Below are positions 60,229 to 62,325 of a stretch of DNA of 62,325 bases, one piece after another. The notes below the pieces were generated by a model. That model was not told where the DNA came from and ran no database searches. It saw only the letters and a program-made list of their open reading frames with translations. The stretch's first letter is position 1, and every line of letters begins with the position of its first letter. This stretch comes from Enterovibrio calviensis DSM 14347 (lineage in GTDB: Bacteria > Pseudomonadota > Gammaproteobacteria > Enterobacterales > Vibrionaceae): contig NZ_KK211219.1 in the NCBI RefSeq assembly GCF_000621165.1, positions 509 through 62,833 on the forward strand. The letters run 5' to 3'. The translations under genes and the position numbers were made by a program.

Positions 60229-60540
60229 ATGTCTTGGGTTCAAGTGTATAGTGCAAGCAATTCACTGGAAGCGCATAGCCTGAAAGGGATGCTTGAAGCC
60301 ATGGGTATGGACGTCATGCTAAAAGGTGATTCGCTCTCAAGTGCCACCGGAGAGCTGCCCGCCGACGTGGTTGCAGTGACCTTATGGGTGGATGCGTTAC
60401 GCTCAGCGAAAGCGCGAGAAGCACTTCATCAGTATGAATTGCAGGCAGAAAGTCTTTGGTATTGTTCCTCATGTCAGGAAGAAAACAGCGGTAGCTTTGA
60501 GCTTTGCTGGCAATGCAGCACACCGCGCAATGAATCCTGA
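60229..60540 (+). CDS. DUF2007 signal-transducing-type protein with zinc ribbon
   Basis: A 103-residue protein: an N-terminal DUF2007 domain (MSWVQVYSASNSLEAHSLKGML) and a C-terminal zinc-ribbon with C79-x2-C82 and C93-x2-C96. Strong AAGGAG 8 bases before the ATG. Thirteen bases after yhhN, so probably cotranscribed. Function unknown. Confidence 0.85.
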   Translation: MSWVQVYSASNSLEAHSLKGMLEAMGMDVMLKGDSLSSATGELPADVVAVTLWVDALRSAKAREALHQYELQAESLWYCSSCQEENSGSFELCWQCSTPRNES

Positions 60541-60624
60541 GTAAGCTTGCTGCATGTCAAAGTAGCGGTAACAAGAGTGTGTTTTTATGCCTTTTGTTTA
60601 ATGATGTGCGCTGTTGGAGTTTGA

Positions 60625-60861
60625 ATGTCTGCATCAATTCATGTTCATGAGGTACTCAATTACCTCAAAGCTCAATCTGTGTCTGAACAGGCATTGGTTG
60701 ATTGGGTGAGTGGTCAATGGGGAACATCGGCGCGTTTTCATACGTGTAGCCAAAATGGGCTGTCATTGAGTGAAGTACTCGTCTTTTTGCGCCGCCGAAA
60801 GAAAATTCTTGAGCAAGCTGGCTCATTAGTGGTGAACGAAGCGAGTATTTGCCAACACTGA
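60625..60861 (+). CDS. YecH-family (DUF2492) metal-binding protein
   Basis: A 78-residue protein beginning MSASIHVHEVLNYLK, with FHTCS and C-terminal ICQH; His and Cys residues at both ends suggest a metal site, as in the YecH/DUF2492 family. Ribosome site GGAG. Convergent with yhhL. Precise role unknown. Confidence 0.82.
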   Translation: MSASIHVHEVLNYLKAQSVSEQALVDWVSGQWGTSARFHTCSQNGLSLSEVLVFLRRRKKILEQAGSLVVNEASICQH

Positions 60862-60893
60862 TAGTCATATACTGATCATCAAATACAGCATTC

Positions 60894-60920
60894 AAAAAAG
60901 GCCTCGATAGAGGCCTTTTT
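60894..60920. terminator. bidirectional terminator
   Basis: GGCCTC-GATA-GAGGCC between six A and five T, separating the YecH-like gene and yhhL. Confidence 0.85.
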
Positions 60921-60987
60921 GCTATTCGCGGTCTATCACCAATACACTTGCCGATACACAGTGTGGGTAAAACAGACTGTCGCGGGT

Positions 60988-61260
60988 TTACTCGCTCAGC
61001 ATGTATTTGCGGCGAATATCGAGCAGCGCAAAGATACCAAAGATCAAGATGGACCATTTCTCCCAACGCGTCATGGTGATCTTATCGCCAAAGGCACCGA
61101 TGAATATCAGCATCTGTAAACCGTGCATACAGAACAAGAAAGCGGTCATAATATACAGCGCCATGGCCGCAACACCTGGGAATGGCGATACGATATTGGC
61201 GAGTAGAACTAACCAGACAAAGCCAATGGCTGCTTTCGCTAACAAGATGAGTGCTTTCAT
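60988..61260 (-). CDS. yhhL: DUF1145 membrane protein YhhL
   Basis: A 90-residue protein with two or three transmembrane helices, beginning MKALILLAKAAIGFVWLVLLAN, the YhhL/DUF1145 pattern. Its ATG overlaps the rsmD stop by four bases, as in the E. coli rsmD-yhhL unit. Function unknown. Ribosome site GAGAGGA lies inside rsmD. Confidence 0.9.
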   Translation of the reverse strand: MKALILLAKAAIGFVWLVLLANIVSPFPGVAAMALYIMTAFLFCMHGLQMLIFIGAFGDKITMTRWEKWSILIFGIFALLDIRRKYMLSE

Positions 61261-61892
61261 TTTTCCTCTCTTAGATACAACCGGAAACTCACTTGTCCGG
61301 CGTGTTTTTCCTTAATCATGTCCCAATGGGCGGGAACGTCTGGCAAGCCGAGTTCTTTTTCCGCCTCAATGTAAATCAATGCGTTCTTGTTAAGCCAGCC
61401 ATTGTGCTCCAGTTTGGTTAGCGCGTCACTTAACAACTCTTTACGAAAAGGTGGGTCGATGAAAACCACATCAAACGGCTGACCCGGCTGCGATAGATAC
61501 TGCAACGCATCTGTGTTGAGCACGGTAGCATTGTCGGCTTTCAATGTGGCAAGGTTTTGGCTAATTTGCGCCGCCGCACCTTTATCAAGCTCTAACAAGG
61601 TGACGTGATCAGCCTGACGCGATAACGCTTCCAGCCCCAAACCGCCGCTACCTGCGAACACATCCAAGCATTTAGCGTGGTGTAAATCTGCTGCGAGCCA
61701 GTTAAATACGGTCTCTTTGACGCGATCCGTCGTTGGGCGTAGGCCTTCGACATTTTTTACAGGCAACTTTCGACCACGCCATTTACCCGAAATAATGCGG
61801 ACAAAACCAGAACCGCCCCCCGTATTTGATGAAGGATGGTTGCCCCTGCTTTGGGTTTGTTTTGCAGGGTTTTTAGGGTTACGTCTTACCAT
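61257..61892 (-). CDS. rsmD: 16S rRNA (guanine-966-N2)-methyltransferase RsmD
   Basis: A 211-residue SAM-dependent methyltransferase. The core begins VRIISGKWRGRKLPV; SAM motif LDVFAGSGGLGLEAL; catalytic DPPF at residues 146-149. It methylates G966 of 16S rRNA on the 30S subunit. The N-terminal 30 residues are a basic low-complexity extension (MVRRNPKNPAKQTQS) longer than E. coli. ATG at 61892 was preferred to a TTG six codons earlier. Divergent from ftsY. Confidence 0.95.
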   Translation of the reverse strand: MVRRNPKNPAKQTQSRGNHPSSNTGGGSGFVRIISGKWRGRKLPVKNVEGLRPTTDRVKETVFNWLAADLHHAKCLDVFAGSGGLGLEALSRQADHVTLLELDKGAAAQISQNLATLKADNATVLNTDALQYLSQPGQPFDVVFIDPPFRKELLSDALTKLEHNGWLNKNALIYIEAEKELGLPDVPAHWDMIKEKHAGQVSFRLYLREEK

Positions 61893-62146
61893 AGATTTTT
61901 TGACCGCCAAGAAGGTGTTAGTATATGTCGGTTCGGTAACGGCTCAGCATTTTCAAGGTCAATTTGCCCTTAATTAAATGATCAGCGACGTAAGGGTTTT
62001 TGGCCTCTTTCGCCGAATTTTCTGCGCCGCAATGTATGTATTATATCGCCGTTACCACACTGCATAAATAAGGCGCAGTGCTCACAGTTTAAGATCAGCT
62101 CGATGTTATCGCGCTGATTGTACCAATCATGCTTTAGGATTTGCCA

Positions 62147-62325
62147 ATGGCAGAAAAAAAGAAACGCGGATTTATGTCCTGGCTGGGTTTCGGCCGTAAG
62201 AACGACGAACAAGAACAACAGGCTGAACAAGCCCGTTTACAAGCGGAAGCGGATGCGAAAGCACAGGCTGAAGAAGCTGCACGCCTTCAGGCAGAAGCTG
62301 ACGCGAAAGCGCAAGCCGAAGAAGT
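62147..62325 (+). CDS. ftsY: signal recognition particle receptor FtsY, N-terminal part
   Basis: Only the first 59 residues fall inside the window. The N-terminus MAEKKKRGFMSWLGFG is the lipid-binding amphipathic signature of FtsY; then the acidic A domain begins with Q/E/A-rich sequence. A 16-residue unit starting at residue 30 (RLQAEADAKAQAEEAA) repeats at residue 46. The GTPase domain would lie beyond the edge. Ribosome site TAGGAT. Divergent from rsmD, as in E. coli. Confidence 0.93.
   Translation, partial: MAEKKKRGFMSWLGFGRKNDEQEQQAEQARLQAEADAKAQAEEAARLQAEADAKAQAEE

Overview
This window looks like chromosomal DNA of a gammaproteobacterium of the Vibrionaceae; the genus is not certain. 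The main reason is the gene order ilvY/ilvC - ubiK - RND pump with TetR regulator - rep - cytochrome c5 - tRNA cluster - dppABCDF - gor - rlmJ - prlC, which, from memory, resembles Vibrio cholerae chromosome I. Other supports are ubiD-ferredoxin-fre, uspA/ftnA/uspB, gppA-rhlB/trxA-rho, and short palindromic intergenic repeats containing CTTGGGTAT. I see no prophage, insertion sequence, CRISPR array or secondary-metabolite cluster. Most of the window is housekeeping DNA with small accessory patches.

Layout. 1-3.5 kb: two terminators, a SemiSWEET-like sugar transporter, divergent ilvY/ilvC (branched-chain amino acids), and ubiK (ubiquinone assembly). 3.7-8.5 kb: a leftward vexR-vexA-vexB type efflux operon whose regulator start is preceded by a perfect 24-bp palindrome. 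8.7-11.2 kb: rep helicase and cytochrome c5. 11.5-12.0 kb: tRNA-Arg(CCG), tRNA-His(GTG), tRNA-Pro(TGG), then a second copy of the tRNA-Pro 3' end plus terminator. 12.8-18.4 kb: dppABCDF peptide importer. 18.5-20.3 kb: two tandem paralogous secreted proteins with a SPOR-like segment, lying between dppF and gor. 20.3-25.1 kb: gor, rlmJ, prlC.

25.2-30.7 kb: three consecutive envelope proteins (a barrel protein, a 1031-residue lipoprotein and a TraF_2-like barrel). 30.7-35.5 kb: gppA-rhlB against trxA and rho. 35.7-39.7 kb: an exported protein, an unusually long UbiD with an internal duplication, a [2Fe-2S] ferredoxin and the flavin reductase Fre. 39.8-45.5 kb: DMT exporter, uspA, ferritin, uspB, MscS channel, YhiN flavoprotein and a cold-shock protein. 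45.8-53.2 kb: a YgjK-type glucosidase lipoprotein, an aldehyde dehydrogenase, the tRNA modification enzyme TapT, a multidomain lipoprotein and an EVE-domain protein. 53.3-58.3 kb: yigL-pldB, an AbgT transporter and an acyltransferase. 58.3-62.3 kb: a yhhM/yhhN/yhhL/rsmD/ftsY neighbourhood known from E. coli, here interspersed with small proteins, one carrying a HEPN-like RNKAVH motif.

The least explained pieces are the paralogous secreted pair between dppF and gor, the 25-31 kb outer-envelope trio, the tRNA-Pro 3'-end duplication, the UbiD duplication, and the recurrent CTTGGGTAT palindromes. None amounts to a demonstrable new defence or metabolic system. All statements on homology rest on reading the sequences and on recalled family features; no search was run.
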